This document shows, piece after piece, positions 37,542-45,865 of a DNA stretch of 64,000 nt; position 1 is the stretch's first letter; each line of letters starts with the position of its first letter. Both the position numbers and the translations under genes were made by a program. Source of the DNA: CAIKMD01 sp035552195 (GTDB lineage Bacteria; Pseudomonadota; Alphaproteobacteria; ATCC43930; CGMCC-115725); the NCBI GenBank assembly GCA_035552195.1, contig DASZLU010000115.1, positions 1 to 64,000 on the forward strand, written 5' to 3'. The notes under the pieces were generated by a model. That model was not told where the DNA came from and searched no databases. It saw only the letters and a list, made by a program, of their open reading frames with translations.

Positions 37542-38670
37542 CGGCGGTAACTCCCACGGTGGCGTCGAGCCCGCTGCTCCAATGCCATGCTTTCGTCGGT
37601 TTGCCGGCGGCCAGCGCGTCGAGCTCGCGCAGCCAGAGGCGGCGCAGCAGCACGATGCCGACATCGGAGCGGCCGAGATATTCGTTTTCGCGATCGGCGA
37701 TGATGCCCTGGCCGAGCTGCGCGACATCGTCTTGGATGCCGACGATCTCGGGATGGTCTTTCAGCTCTTCGATATGAATCTTGCCGCGACGCACTGCCGC
37801 GCCGAGCTCCGCGACCGAGCGGTGATCGTGCGGCTTCTGCGCCTGCCGCTCGCGAAAGCGCTCGGCCGCCTCGCCGGTGAGGTGGTGGAGATGAATGTTG
37901 AAGCTGTTGTGGCAGAGATCGTCGATCGGCACGCGCCACGCGACCATGTCGCTCCAATTGCCGTTGGGGCCGGTCGGCGACGATTTTATGTGAATCATGC
38001 TCGGCATGCCGAATTGCGTCACGCGCACGCCGCCGCCCGGCCGCTGCGCCTTGAGGGCGAGGCCCCAATCGGTCTCATCGGCCGAGACTTGCGGCACGCC
38101 GATGAGCCCACCTTCGGTGAAGGCCGAGGTGCGATGCGCGAAGGCGACATGCACCGGGTCACATTGGTTTTCGAGGTTGTTGAAGAAGTTGCAATCGCGG
38201 CGATAGGACGAGGTCTCGCGCACGCCTTCTTTCTCGAGATCGTGATAGCGGGGAAACGGCGGCGGCTCGCCCTCGCCGAGATAGGCGAAGATCAGGCCGA
38301 GATATTCGCGTGTCGGATAGGAACGGATCGAGACCGTCTTGCAGAAGCCTTCGCGCTCGGCCGGCGCTTCGACGCAACGGCCATCGGGCCCATATTTCCA
38401 GCCGTGATAGAAGCAGCGCAGCGCGTTGCCTTCGACCCAGCCGGTCGAGAGCAAGGTGCCGCGATGCGCGCAATAGGGAGCCAGCACTTGCGCGACGCCG
38501 TCCTCGCCGCGGTAGAGCGTGAAATCCTCGCTCATCACATGCAGCGGCTTGGCGCGGCCGGCGAGGATATCTTCGGCGCGCGCGATCGGCTGCCAGAAAC
38601 TGCGCAGATAACGGCCGCCGATCGTGCCCGGTCCGGTCTGGACGATCCTGCTGTAATCGCTGCTCGGCAT
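37534..38670 (-). CDS. Rieske non-haem iron oxygenase, alpha subunit
   Basis: 378 residues from ATG 38670, preceded by AAGGAGGAG. Rieske ligands C67-x-H69 and C86-x2-H89; catalytic iron site NQCDPVHVAFAH near residue 180. First gene of the Rieske / binding protein / Rieske operon, overlapping the binding-protein start by eight bases. The divergent GntR gene is probably its regulator. Confidence 0.92.
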   Translation of the reverse strand: MPSSDYSRIVQTGPGTIGGRYLRSFWQPIARAEDILAGRAKPLHVMSEDFTLYRGEDGVAQVLAPYCAHRGTLLSTGWVEGNALRCFYHGWKYGPDGRCVEAPAEREGFCKTVSIRSYPTREYLGLIFAYLGEGEPPPFPRYHDLEKEGVRETSSYRRDCNFFNNLENQCDPVHVAFAHRTSAFTEGGLIGVPQVSADETDWGLALKAQRPGGGVRVTQFGMPSMIHIKSSPTGPNGNWSDMVAWRVPIDDLCHNSFNIHLHHLTGEAAERFRERQAQKPHDHRSVAELGAAVRRGKIHIEELKDHPEIVGIQDDVAQLGQGIIADRENEYLGRSDVGIVLLRRLWLRELDALAAGKPTKAWHWSSGLDATVGVTADA

Positions 38671-38811
38671 AAGCGTCTCCTCCTTCACATCGCTTTATCC
38701 GGACGTTTCTCGTCCCGCCCGGGCACGACGCTAAAGCCTAGCGCCATCCGGCTGCCGGATCGCGATATCGCCGGCGCGGACCCGGTTTTCCGTTTCCGGA
38801 TTGGCTCCTAA

Positions 38812-38823
38812 ATTGGATCCAAT
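38812..38823. promoter_or_regulatory. Candidate GntR operator
   Basis: ATTGGATCCAAT is a perfect 12-base palindrome in the 200-base gap between the divergent Rieske operon and gntR. FCD-type GntR regulators are known to bind short palindromes of this size near their own gene. No second perfect copy was seen in the window. Confidence 0.6.
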
Positions 38824-38874
38824 GATTTTTATGCTAAGGTGCGCCGGCGAGTCAACGGCGCCGAGGCGCGAAGA

Positions 38875-39582
38875 ATGGGTTTGGCGGCCAAATTGTCTCG
38901 ATCGAAAAAGCCGGCAGTCGCGGCCGCGCCGGCTCCGGCGGAGCCGCGCGCGCAAGCCTGGCAGGTGGCCGAGCAGATCCGGCACATGATCGTCCGTGGC
39001 GCCGTCGCGCCCGGCGTCCATCTCAGCCAGGAGGACCTGGCCCGCACTTTCGGCGTGAGCCGGTTTCCCATCCGCGAAGCGCTGAAATTGCTCGCCGCGG
39101 AAACCATCGTCGTGCACGATCTCAATCGCGGCTTTTTCGTCGCTGCGTTGTCGAGCGCCGAGGCACGGCAACTCTATCGCTTGCGAAAGCTGGTTGAGAC
39201 CGACCTCTTCGAAGGTCTGATCTGGCCGACAGCACAACAGCTCAAAGGGCTTGAGGCGCTTCTCACCGAGTTGGTCGAGAAGAGCCACAATCCGCGCCGC
39301 AGCGATTGGGCGCATCTCCACGGCAAATTCCAGAAGGCGATTATTCGTCTGTCGGACCAGGACGTCGTGGTGCGCGAAGCCGAGCGGCTCTGGACGCTGA
39401 CGGAGCGCTATCGTTCGTTCCTGCCGTACGACATCAACGATCCCGAGCCCATGAAAAGGCGTCGCGAGATTTTCGATGCGCTGCGGTCGCAAGAGCGCCG
39501 CAAGCTCATCACCTCGGTCGATCTGGGGCGGCAGGAAGCGCTCGATGCGGTTTTGGCGTCGCTGGAGTCGCGCGGACTCTAG
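38875..39582 (+). CDS. GntR family transcriptional regulator (FCD type)
   Basis: 235 residues from ATG 38875. The winged helix-turn-helix (AEQIRHMIVRGAVAPGVHLSQEDLARTFGVSRFPIREALKLL, named here only as residues about 25-70) is typical of GntR. The C-terminal helical FCD domain begins RLRKLVETDLFEG. An in-frame GTG at 38839 would add twelve residues. It diverges from the Rieske operon across the palindrome at 38812 and converges with the permease gene, so it probably controls the 35.3-38.7 kb operon and itself. Confidence 0.9.
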   Translation: MGLAAKLSRSKKPAVAAAPAPAEPRAQAWQVAEQIRHMIVRGAVAPGVHLSQEDLARTFGVSRFPIREALKLLAAETIVVHDLNRGFFVAALSSAEARQLYRLRKLVETDLFEGLIWPTAQQLKGLEALLTELVEKSHNPRRSDWAHLHGKFQKAIIRLSDQDVVVREAERLWTLTERYRSFLPYDINDPEPMKRRREIFDALRSQERRKLITSVDLGRQEALDAVLASLESRGL

Positions 39583-39588
39583 CCGCGA

Positions 39589-41337
39589 TCACATCGGCCC
39601 GGTGCGGATCTTTCTCGCATAGCGCAGATAGAGCACGACCAGCGGCAAAAGCAGCGCGATCATGATGAGATTCGCCGCCGCCGCCGCGTCGAACGAGCCG
39701 CCATACCAGAGACCCCAGATCGCGACCGAATAAGTGACGTTGCTCGCCGAGAAGAGGATCATCGGGATCGTCATCTCGCGGAAGGTGAGCAGCGCGATCC
39801 AGAGCCAGCCGAAGAGCAACGCGGGCAGCAGCAGCGGGACGACGATGCGGCGCAGCGTGACGAGCAGCGAGGCGCCGGCCATCGATGCCGCTTCCTCGAG
39901 CTCGGTGTGAATCTGGATCAGCGCGCTGTTGGTGATGCGGCTGCCGAAGGCGAGCATAACGATCGCCATGACGATGATGATGAGCAGCAGCGAGCCTGAT
40001 AGGTCGAAGGCGCCGCCCGATAGCGCCAAGGCGAACACCAGCGCGACGAAAGCGAAGATGGTGCTCGGCACGGCATGCGGCAAGAAGGCGATGAAATCGA
40101 ACGCGACGCGGAACCGGCTGCGCGTGCGGAGCACGACCCACGAGAAGATCAGGCTCATCGCCAAAGCGAGCGCCGGTACGCTGATCATGAGGATGGCGGT
40201 GTTCATCAGCCCGCGCAGCAGCAGCGACCAGTTGAGGTGCGTGTAGTTGTTGAACGAGAGCGCGCCGAGCGCCTTGGCCGAGAAGGGCTGGAAATAGGGT
40301 AGGAGCGACGCCCAGACCATCATCGCCAGCGGCAAAATCTTGCCGATGAGAAAAAAGAAAGCGATGAAGCTCCAGGCGAGGAAGCGCCAGTGCCCGAGTG
40401 CCGTCAGCCGCGGCCGGTAGGCTTTGCCCGAGACGATCTGATAGCGGCGCGATTGCAGCAGAACGCGGCTGTACCACCAACTCAAGAGCAGCGCGATCAC
40501 GACCATGAAACTCGCGAAAGCGGCAATGAGGCCATAGCGCGGCTCGCCGTTCAGCGGGTTCGACATGACGTAAAGATAGGTGCTGAAGGTGTAGATGCGG
40601 TTGCTCATGCCGAGCACCAACGGCACGTCGAAAGCGCCGATGGCGATGGTGAAAACATAAAGCCCCGAGGCAAGGAGGCCGGGCCAGGCGAGCGGCAGCA
40701 GCACATGCCGCAGCGTGGAGCCGAAACGCGCGCCGCACATCTGTGCCGCTTCTTCGAGATAGGAGTCCATCGAGCGCAGGCTCGCCGCGGTCATCACGAA
40801 CACGACCGAGGCAAGGCCGAGTCCTTGGACGAGGCCCATGCCCGGCAGGTTGATGATGCTGAGCGGCGCGTCGCTCGGCCCGAACAGGCCGCGCAGCCAG
40901 ACATTCACCATGCCGATGCGCGGATGCAGCACGAACAGCCAGCCCATGGCCGAGAAAAAGCTCGGAATGAAGATGCCGAGCGTCATCATCGCGTAGATCG
41001 CGGATTTCCCGCGGATGTCGGAGCGCTCGGCGAGCCAGGCAATCGGTACGCCGAAGGCAAAGGCGACGATCAGCGTGTAGGCTGCGAAGCCCAGGCTGTT
41101 GAGCAGGGCGCGATAGGCGAAGGGATCGGAATAAATCTCGATGTAGTGCTGCAGCGTCAGCGTCGGGCTGAGGAGCGACTCGCGGAAGCTGATCCAAAAC
41201 GTGCCCAGCAGAAGCACGACGATGATGACCGCCGGCAGCACCGCCAGCGCGATCATGCAACCGGCGAGGTCGATGCGCGGCAAGAAACGCGCGCCGCGCG
41301 ATATCTCCGGCTGTCGAACAAATGCGCCGCTCGTCAA
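39589..41337 (-). CDS. ABC transporter permease, two fused BPD domains (iron/thiamine type)
   Basis: 582 residues with about twelve membrane helices in two homologous halves, each carrying an EAA loop (EEAAQMCGARFGSTLRHVLLP near 215 and EEAASMAGASLLVTLRRIVVP near 480). This is the ThiP/AfuB-type fused permease. The start is TTG 41337 with AAGGAAGGA upstream; no ATG precedes the first helix. It probably works with the type 1 binding protein at 36459, but no ATPase gene is present nearby. Confidence 0.9.
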   Translation of the reverse strand: MTSGAFVRQPEISRGARFLPRIDLAGCMIALAVLPAVIIVVLLLGTFWISFRESLLSPTLTLQHYIEIYSDPFAYRALLNSLGFAAYTLIVAFAFGVPIAWLAERSDIRGKSAIYAMMTLGIFIPSFFSAMGWLFVLHPRIGMVNVWLRGLFGPSDAPLSIINLPGMGLVQGLGLASVVFVMTAASLRSMDSYLEEAAQMCGARFGSTLRHVLLPLAWPGLLASGLYVFTIAIGAFDVPLVLGMSNRIYTFSTYLYVMSNPLNGEPRYGLIAAFASFMVVIALLLSWWYSRVLLQSRRYQIVSGKAYRPRLTALGHWRFLAWSFIAFFFLIGKILPLAMMVWASLLPYFQPFSAKALGALSFNNYTHLNWSLLLRGLMNTAILMISVPALALAMSLIFSWVVLRTRSRFRVAFDFIAFLPHAVPSTIFAFVALVFALALSGGAFDLSGSLLLIIIVMAIVMLAFGSRITNSALIQIHTELEEAASMAGASLLVTLRRIVVPLLLPALLFGWLWIALLTFREMTIPMILFSASNVTYSVAIWGLWYGGSFDAAAAANLIMIALLLPLVVLYLRYARKIRTGPM

Positions 41338-41350
41338 CGCAAGATTCCTT

Positions 41351-41390
41351 CCTTAAAGGTACGATTTACCCCTTAAAGGTACGATTTACC
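41351..41390. repeat. Perfect 20-base tandem repeat upstream of the permease
   Basis: CCTTAAAGGTACGATTTACC occurs twice, head to tail, 14 bases upstream of the permease start codon. It could hold paired regulator sites or be part of a duplicated promoter. The left copy extends into the ribosome-binding region. Confidence 0.85.
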
Positions 41391-41518
41391 GCGATTGTAA
41401 CGGAAAGATGTCGGCGTTTGGAACGCGCCGCTGCATAAGTCTCTTTTGGCGGGGCGCGGAAATGGCGTAGAATCGATTTTCGATCCATCTACTCGGTGCG
41501 AGGGAAGGAAGCAGCACC

Positions 41519-41860
41519 ATGCCCGCAGACAAACCGAAGAAGACCGCGGCCCCGGAGCCGGGTGCACCATTCGATACGATCTTCGCCTTCAACCGCAACG
41601 CCTTCGAGGCGTGGGCACACAACATGTCGAAACTGTCGCAGGAAATGGCGCAGTTCATGCAGTCGCGCCTCAAGGAAGAGGGGGCGATGTGGGAGAAGCT
41701 CGCCGCCTGCCGGGACCCGGCCGAGTTACTGCAATGCCAAAGCGAATTCGCGGCGAAGACCGGAACCGACTATGCCGAAGCGGCGCAAAAGCTGTCGCGC
41801 CTGATGCTCGATTTCGCCAATACCAGCGTTAAGCCCAGTCGCGCGCCCGAGACCGATTGA
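41519..41860 (+). CDS. Phasin family protein
   Basis: 113 residues, mainly helical and amphipathic (DTIFAFNRNAFEAWAHNMSKLSQEMAQFMQ, then ELLQCQSEFAAKTGTDYAEAAQKLSRLM). The Phasin_2 pattern is of granule-surface proteins in polyhydroxyalkanoate-storing bacteria. AGGAAG precedes the ATG. No PHA synthase gene is in the window, so the granule link is by family only. Confidence 0.82.
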   Translation: MPADKPKKTAAPEPGAPFDTIFAFNRNAFEAWAHNMSKLSQEMAQFMQSRLKEEGAMWEKLAACRDPAELLQCQSEFAAKTGTDYAEAAQKLSRLMLDFANTSVKPSRAPETD

Positions 41861-41888
41861 GCGGCCCCCTTGATCGCCTGGGCGCTGC

Positions 41889-43172
41889 CTAGAGCAGCGC
41901 GCGCAGCGGCGGGTTCTCGAGATAGTCTTTGACGATGTGCCGCGCGTATTGGCGCAGCACGCGCTTGTCGTCGGGATCGCCATCGACGGCGGAGAGCGGC
42001 ACGATGCGGTCGTTGCCATAGGTCGATGTCGGCGCGCCGTTGAAATCATAGAGGAAGGGCAGCGCCTCGCCGCGTTGCGCCGCTTCGATGCCGCGGCGCA
42101 ACAGGCGGCGGAACAGCGCGACGCCGGTGTCGCCGACACCGAGATGCTCTTTGCTGTGCGGCGTGATCGGACCCTGGCTGGTCATCGCGTCGTAATCGCC
42201 GGGCACACGCTGGCGCTCTTCGTAAGGGCGATTGGGGCTTTGGCCGAAATTGTTGAACTGGCCGGCGATTCGCTTGTCGCGCGTTTCGTTGTCGCGCAGG
42301 TGGAAGAAGGTGAAGTTGATGCAGTTGTGATCGTCGACCGGCGTGGTCCAGAGAGTCAGCCAGGGCGCCGCCGCTGCTTTCTGGCCGCGGCCGTTCTCGA
42401 ACACGCTGGTGATGCTGTGGATGTTCGGCATCAGCGCATCGGTCGAGCGCGCCCAGATATTGTCGCCGACCCGACGCACCGCGACATAGATGCAGCCGAC
42501 CGGCGTCTCCGACCATTCGATCTCGGGAATGACGCCGAAGCCGTCGCCGAAGGGGTTGGGCTGGCCCGGCAAAACGTGCAGCGTCGCCGTGTGGACCGGG
42601 TCCATCACATTCTCTTTGAGTTGCAGCCAATTGCAGGTCCAGGGCAGACGGTCGCCGGCTTCCATGCGGATGCCGGGCACGTTGAAACGGTCGTAATTGG
42701 GGAAGGGCGGCTTCTGCTCGATCGGCCCCATATAGACGAAGACCATGCCGCAGAAGACATGCGTCGGATACGCCGGCTGTGCAACCTGGCGCTGCAGCAC
42801 TTCGAGCGGTTCGCCCGGCGCTTCGAGGATGGTGCCGTCGATATCGTAAAGCCGACCGTGATAGCAGCAGCGGATGCCGCGCTCTTCGATCTGGCCGAAT
42901 TCGAGCGAGGTGTTGCGATGGCAGCAATGCTTATGCGCGCAGCCATAGCGCCCACTCTTGTCGCGGAATAGGACGAGGTCCTCGCCGAGGACGCGCTGCA
43001 CGAAAGGCAGATCCTTGATCTCGTGCTCCCAGGCGGCGGCCTGCCAGAAGCGGCGGTGGTATTCGCCGCCCGGGGTGCCTGGCCCAACCTGGGTCAGGAA
43101 CAGATCCGGCTTGCCGGCCTCGGTATGGCGATAGCCGGAAAAACCCAGGCTGGTGCTGCCGCTGCTGTCCAT
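41889..43172 (-). CDS. Rieske non-haem iron oxygenase, alpha subunit
   Basis: 427 residues. Rieske ligands C83-x-H85 and C102-x2-H105 (HCCHRNTS...CCYHGRLY). Catalytic iron site NVMDPVHTATLH near residue 205. ATG 43172 follows GGGAGGG at five bases. It belongs to the same subfamily as the oxygenase at 19849. It stands alone, convergent with the phasin gene. Confidence 0.92.
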   Translation of the reverse strand: MDSSGSTSLGFSGYRHTEAGKPDLFLTQVGPGTPGGEYHRRFWQAAAWEHEIKDLPFVQRVLGEDLVLFRDKSGRYGCAHKHCCHRNTSLEFGQIEERGIRCCYHGRLYDIDGTILEAPGEPLEVLQRQVAQPAYPTHVFCGMVFVYMGPIEQKPPFPNYDRFNVPGIRMEAGDRLPWTCNWLQLKENVMDPVHTATLHVLPGQPNPFGDGFGVIPEIEWSETPVGCIYVAVRRVGDNIWARSTDALMPNIHSITSVFENGRGQKAAAAPWLTLWTTPVDDHNCINFTFFHLRDNETRDKRIAGQFNNFGQSPNRPYEERQRVPGDYDAMTSQGPITPHSKEHLGVGDTGVALFRRLLRRGIEAAQRGEALPFLYDFNGAPTSTYGNDRIVPLSAVDGDPDDKRVLRQYARHIVKDYLENPPLRALL

Positions 43173-43422
43173 GATGCCCTCCCATCTCGCGACCGGCATT
43201 AACGATTGTTGCCGGTCATCCTGTCAGCTTTAGTTTGTGCGAGGCTTTGCGGTGACGCAAGCGGGACGACCGCCGATTCGACACCGCGGCAGGGAGAAAT
43301 CCAAGGATTACTGCCCGAAGCGCAAGCTTGGCGCAATAATTCTCGCAAAACGAAGTAGCGTTCGGCGCGTGATGGCGCTACTTCATGCCTATCACTGTCA
43401 TAGACATGCGAAAGGGACATCG

Positions 43423-43605
43423 GTGATCATTAATATTGGTCAAGTTTCCGATTTGCATATTGATACGATCGTGGAGGCGCCGTGCCCGGACATTTACCTG
43501 GGCCCCCGTCGCCGCCGTGACCCCGGCCCGCCGACCACCGCCGCGCTCTCGAAGGCGCTCCGCGAGTGGGAAGCCGGCGCCGAGGCAAACGCCAACAACG
43601 GCTGA
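43423..43605 (+). CDS. Small hypothetical protein, 60 residues
   Basis: I do not recognise the family. GTG 43423 has AAAGGGA five bases upstream; an in-frame ATG at 43372 would extend it but lacks a ribosome-binding site. The product begins with a short beta-like stretch (IINIGQVSDLHIDTIVEAPC), followed by an Arg/Pro-rich turn and an amphipathic helix (TAALSKALREWEAGAEANA). A perfect terminator follows 30 bases after the stop, which supports expression. Confidence 0.5.
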   Translation: MIINIGQVSDLHIDTIVEAPCPDIYLGPRRRRDPGPPTTAALSKALREWEAGAEANANNG

Positions 43606-43634
43606 TCGCTCTTCTTCAGCTCTTAGCCAGAACG

Positions 43635-43667
43635 AAAACGGCGCGGGGAGCCTTCCCGCGCCGTTTT
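43635..43667. terminator. Bidirectional rho-independent terminator
   Basis: A perfect 13-base stem AAAACGGCGCGGG/CCCGCGCCGTTTT with a seven-base loop. It has T-runs in both directions and lies between the plus-strand small ORF (stop 43605) and the minus-strand lipoprotein (stop 43690). Confidence 0.88.
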
Positions 43668-43689
43668 GCTTTAAGTGTTGCTCGTCCCG

Positions 43690-43944
43690 CTAGTTGCCGG
43701 TCGCGCCCGAGGTATCACCACTGGGCCCGAGAGTCTGGGGCATGCCTGGGGCGTAGGGCGCCCCATAAGGGGCCGGATAGGGCCGGGCCGGCGCGGCGTA
43801 GGGATAAGACGGCCCCGGCGCCGGGTACGCGTAACCCTGCGGCGCGTAGCCGTAACGCGGCGGCGGGCCATAGCCATAAGGCGGGTAGTAGACGCAGCCG
43901 CTCAGCAACACGCACAGCGAAGCTAACGCAACAAGGCGGGACAT
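43690..43944 (-). CDS. Small Pro/Tyr/Gly-rich lipoprotein
   Basis: 84 residues. Signal peptide with lipobox LLSGC near residue 17, then a low-complexity mature part rich in Pro, Tyr, Gly and Ala (repeated PYGY, YPAP and PYAP units). GGAGGA lies five bases upstream of ATG 43944. Probably outer-membrane lipidated. No fold can be assigned. Confidence 0.8.
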   Translation of the reverse strand: MSRLVALASLCVLLSGCVYYPPYGYGPPPRYGYAPQGYAYPAPGPSYPYAAPARPYPAPYGAPYAPGMPQTLGPSGDTSGATGN

Positions 43945-44062
43945 GATCTTCCTCCGATGTCTCCCGATAACACCCGGCGACCGCCCAAGTTGCCGTTGTT
44001 AGCCGCTGCTTAAACTTTGGCAGGCAAAGCTTCTTCCCAAGAGAAGCGGAGCCAATCAATCA

Positions 44063-44191
44063 ATGCGAAGGACGCTGAGCTTTCGAGCGCGCGCCACCCG
44101 AATCGCCGAACCCGGTCGTGGGGTTGCGATCATGTCGCTTGGGCTGATGCTGCTGGTCATGTTTTTCGATGCGCTCGGTACGCTGCCCTGA
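44063..44191 (+). CDS. Possible 42-residue membrane peptide
   Basis: The frame has ATG 44063 with GGAG about 12 bases upstream, a basic head (MRRTLSFRARATRIAEPG) and one hydrophobic segment (VAIMSLGLMLLVMFFDALG). The frame is short and could be chance, but the positive-inside plus hydrophobic pattern and its placement in a cluster of other small proteins make it worth listing. Confidence 0.35.
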   Translation: MRRTLSFRARATRIAEPGRGVAIMSLGLMLLVMFFDALGTLP

Positions 44192-44230
44192 AGCAGCGCC
44201 GAACCCGCGCGCTAACCGGCAAAGCAGCGG

Positions 44231-44503
44231 TTACGAAGACGAATCCCGCCCATAAAGCGCGTCGAGTTTCTTCTTGCGTTGCTGCTGGGTGTAAATCTCG
44301 GCCGATCGCATCGCGAACGTAGCGGAGCCAAGGGTGACGATGCCAAGCAGCGTCAGCTCGGCGATATCGTCCCACCTCGCGCCGTGGCTCAAGGCCGACC
44401 CCAAAAGATAGCCGCAAATCGCAACCGCGACGGTGCAAAGCCCCGCTCGAAACCCGAGCAGGCGGCGCGCCGCAAGGCGCAATTCCTCGAAAACTGATTC
44501 CAT
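44231..44503 (-). CDS. Small membrane protein, 90 residues
   Basis: I do not recognise the family. ATG 44503 follows GGGGGA at three bases. A cytosolic head (MESVFEELRLAARRLLG) precedes two membrane helices (TVAVAICGYLLGSAL and ELTLLGIVTLGSATFAM) and a basic tail ending TQQQRKKKLDALYGRDSSS. Longer starts up to 44581 exist but lack a ribosome-binding site. Confidence 0.65.
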   Translation of the reverse strand: MESVFEELRLAARRLLGFRAGLCTVAVAICGYLLGSALSHGARWDDIAELTLLGIVTLGSATFAMRSAEIYTQQQRKKKLDALYGRDSSS

Positions 44504-44656
44504 GATTCCCCCGACGCCGCGATTGTCGCTCATCAGAGGTAAAAAAACATTCGCTAAATTGGCGCAGCAATAGCCAAGCATAAGCCATCCGTGGTCGCGA
44601 TCGCGGAACCTCGTGCAATCAATCTCGTTTCACAGACAAAACACGAGGAGTGAGAG

Positions 44657-44830
44657 ATGCTCTATTGGGCGTTGGTGTTCTTCATCATTGCGATCATTGC
44701 CGGGTTCTTCGGCTTCTTCGGCCTCGCGGGTGCGGCGGCCGGTATCGCTAAGATTCTGTTCTTTGTCTTCCTCGTTCTGCTGGTGATCAGCCTTCTCTCA
44801 GGCGGCTGGCGTCGGGGACCGACAATCTAG
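44657..44830 (+). CDS. DUF1328 family small membrane protein
   Basis: 57 residues with two membrane helices: MLYWALVFFIIAIIAGFFGF then IAKILFFVFLVLLVISLL, ending GGWRRGPTI. The pattern matches the YtjA/DUF1328 family, which is widespread and often stress-linked; role unknown. GAGGAGTGAGAG precedes the ATG. Confidence 0.88.
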   Translation: MLYWALVFFIIAIIAGFFGFFGLAGAAAGIAKILFFVFLVLLVISLLSGGWRRGPTI

Positions 44831-44860
44831 CGAGCGTTCGTTATTCGGGCGGACCGGCCT

Positions 44861-45865
44861 CTACGGCCGGTCCGTCAGCTTCGCGTAGCGCTGATCGATC
44901 AGTGTCGACGCGTCGAGATGAAATTTTTGTAGGCCCCTTGCTTCGTACCAATCGAGCATGCGTTGCAGGTCGGCGAGGGCAATCCGCGCTTCCGGGTCGA
45001 CATAGTTGAGTCCGCGACGGACCACATCTTCCGGCTGGCCAAGACCTTTCGCCACCAGCGCGATCATCTCACCGGCATTGGGCTGATCGGCGCGATTGCC
45101 TTGCGCGTCGAGGAAAGCTGCGTCCCAGGCTTGCGCGCCTTGGCGAAAGGCTACGAGGAAGCGCTTCACCGTCTCCGGCCTTTCATTGGCGAATTTGGTC
45201 GACGTCACCGTGCCGCTGACATCGGCGCCATGCACCTCTTCGTCCAGCCAGCCGATTTGCCGCGCGCCGCCGCGATTGACGATGGCGTAGAGATTGGCGG
45301 AGCTCATGATCGCGGCATCGACCTGATTGCCGGTCAACGCCGAGGCGACGTTGGAATTCGATTGCAGCCCCATGACGCGCACGGTCTTGAGATCGATGTG
45401 ATATTTGTCGAGGACAAGGGCCATCGAATATTCGAGCGGCGAGCCGGGTTGGGTGACGCCGACCGAATGGCCGCCGAGCTTGGCGACGCTCGTCAGCCCC
45501 GCGGCGTAGGCCTGGTTGGAGGCGACGAAGCCGAGGCCATGAAAGCCTTTATGCTCGACCGTGTCGCCGCCGATGATCTTCAGCGTGCCTTGATGGCCGA
45601 GGACGAAGAACGGCTCGCTCAAACCCGTCGTGCCGAAATCGGCATCGCCGCTGGCGATGGCGAGCGCGATCGGCTGCGATGATTCGAATGGCATGAGCTT
45701 GGCGTCGAGCCCTTGTGCCGCGAAGAAGCCCTTGGCGTCGGCAACGATGATCGACAGGCTCGCGAGCGAGGTGCCGACGTAGCCGATGCGGATCGGATCG
45801 CCCGCCCGAGCGCTGACGGCGCCGAGCGATAGCGCGAAACAGCCGATCGCGAGCGCGCGGATCAT
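44861..45865 (-). CDS. ABC transporter substrate-binding protein (NMT1 type)
   Basis: 334 residues with signal peptide ending near VSARAGD. Pattern of NMT1/SsuA binding proteins: GYVGTSLASLSIIVADAKGFF, LAIASGDADFGTTGLSEP and GVTQPGSPLEY. Its start codon directly follows the stop of the bicupin gene with no gap, so the two are cotranscribed. No permease or ATPase is adjacent. Confidence 0.9.
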   Translation of the reverse strand: MIRALAIGCFALSLGAVSARAGDPIRIGYVGTSLASLSIIVADAKGFFAAQGLDAKLMPFESSQPIALAIASGDADFGTTGLSEPFFVLGHQGTLKIIGGDTVEHKGFHGLGFVASNQAYAAGLTSVAKLGGHSVGVTQPGSPLEYSMALVLDKYHIDLKTVRVMGLQSNSNVASALTGNQVDAAIMSSANLYAIVNRGGARQIGWLDEEVHGADVSGTVTSTKFANERPETVKRFLVAFRQGAQAWDAAFLDAQGNRADQPNAGEMIALVAKGLGQPEDVVRRGLNYVDPEARIALADLQRMLDWYEARGLQKFHLDASTLIDQRYAKLTDRP

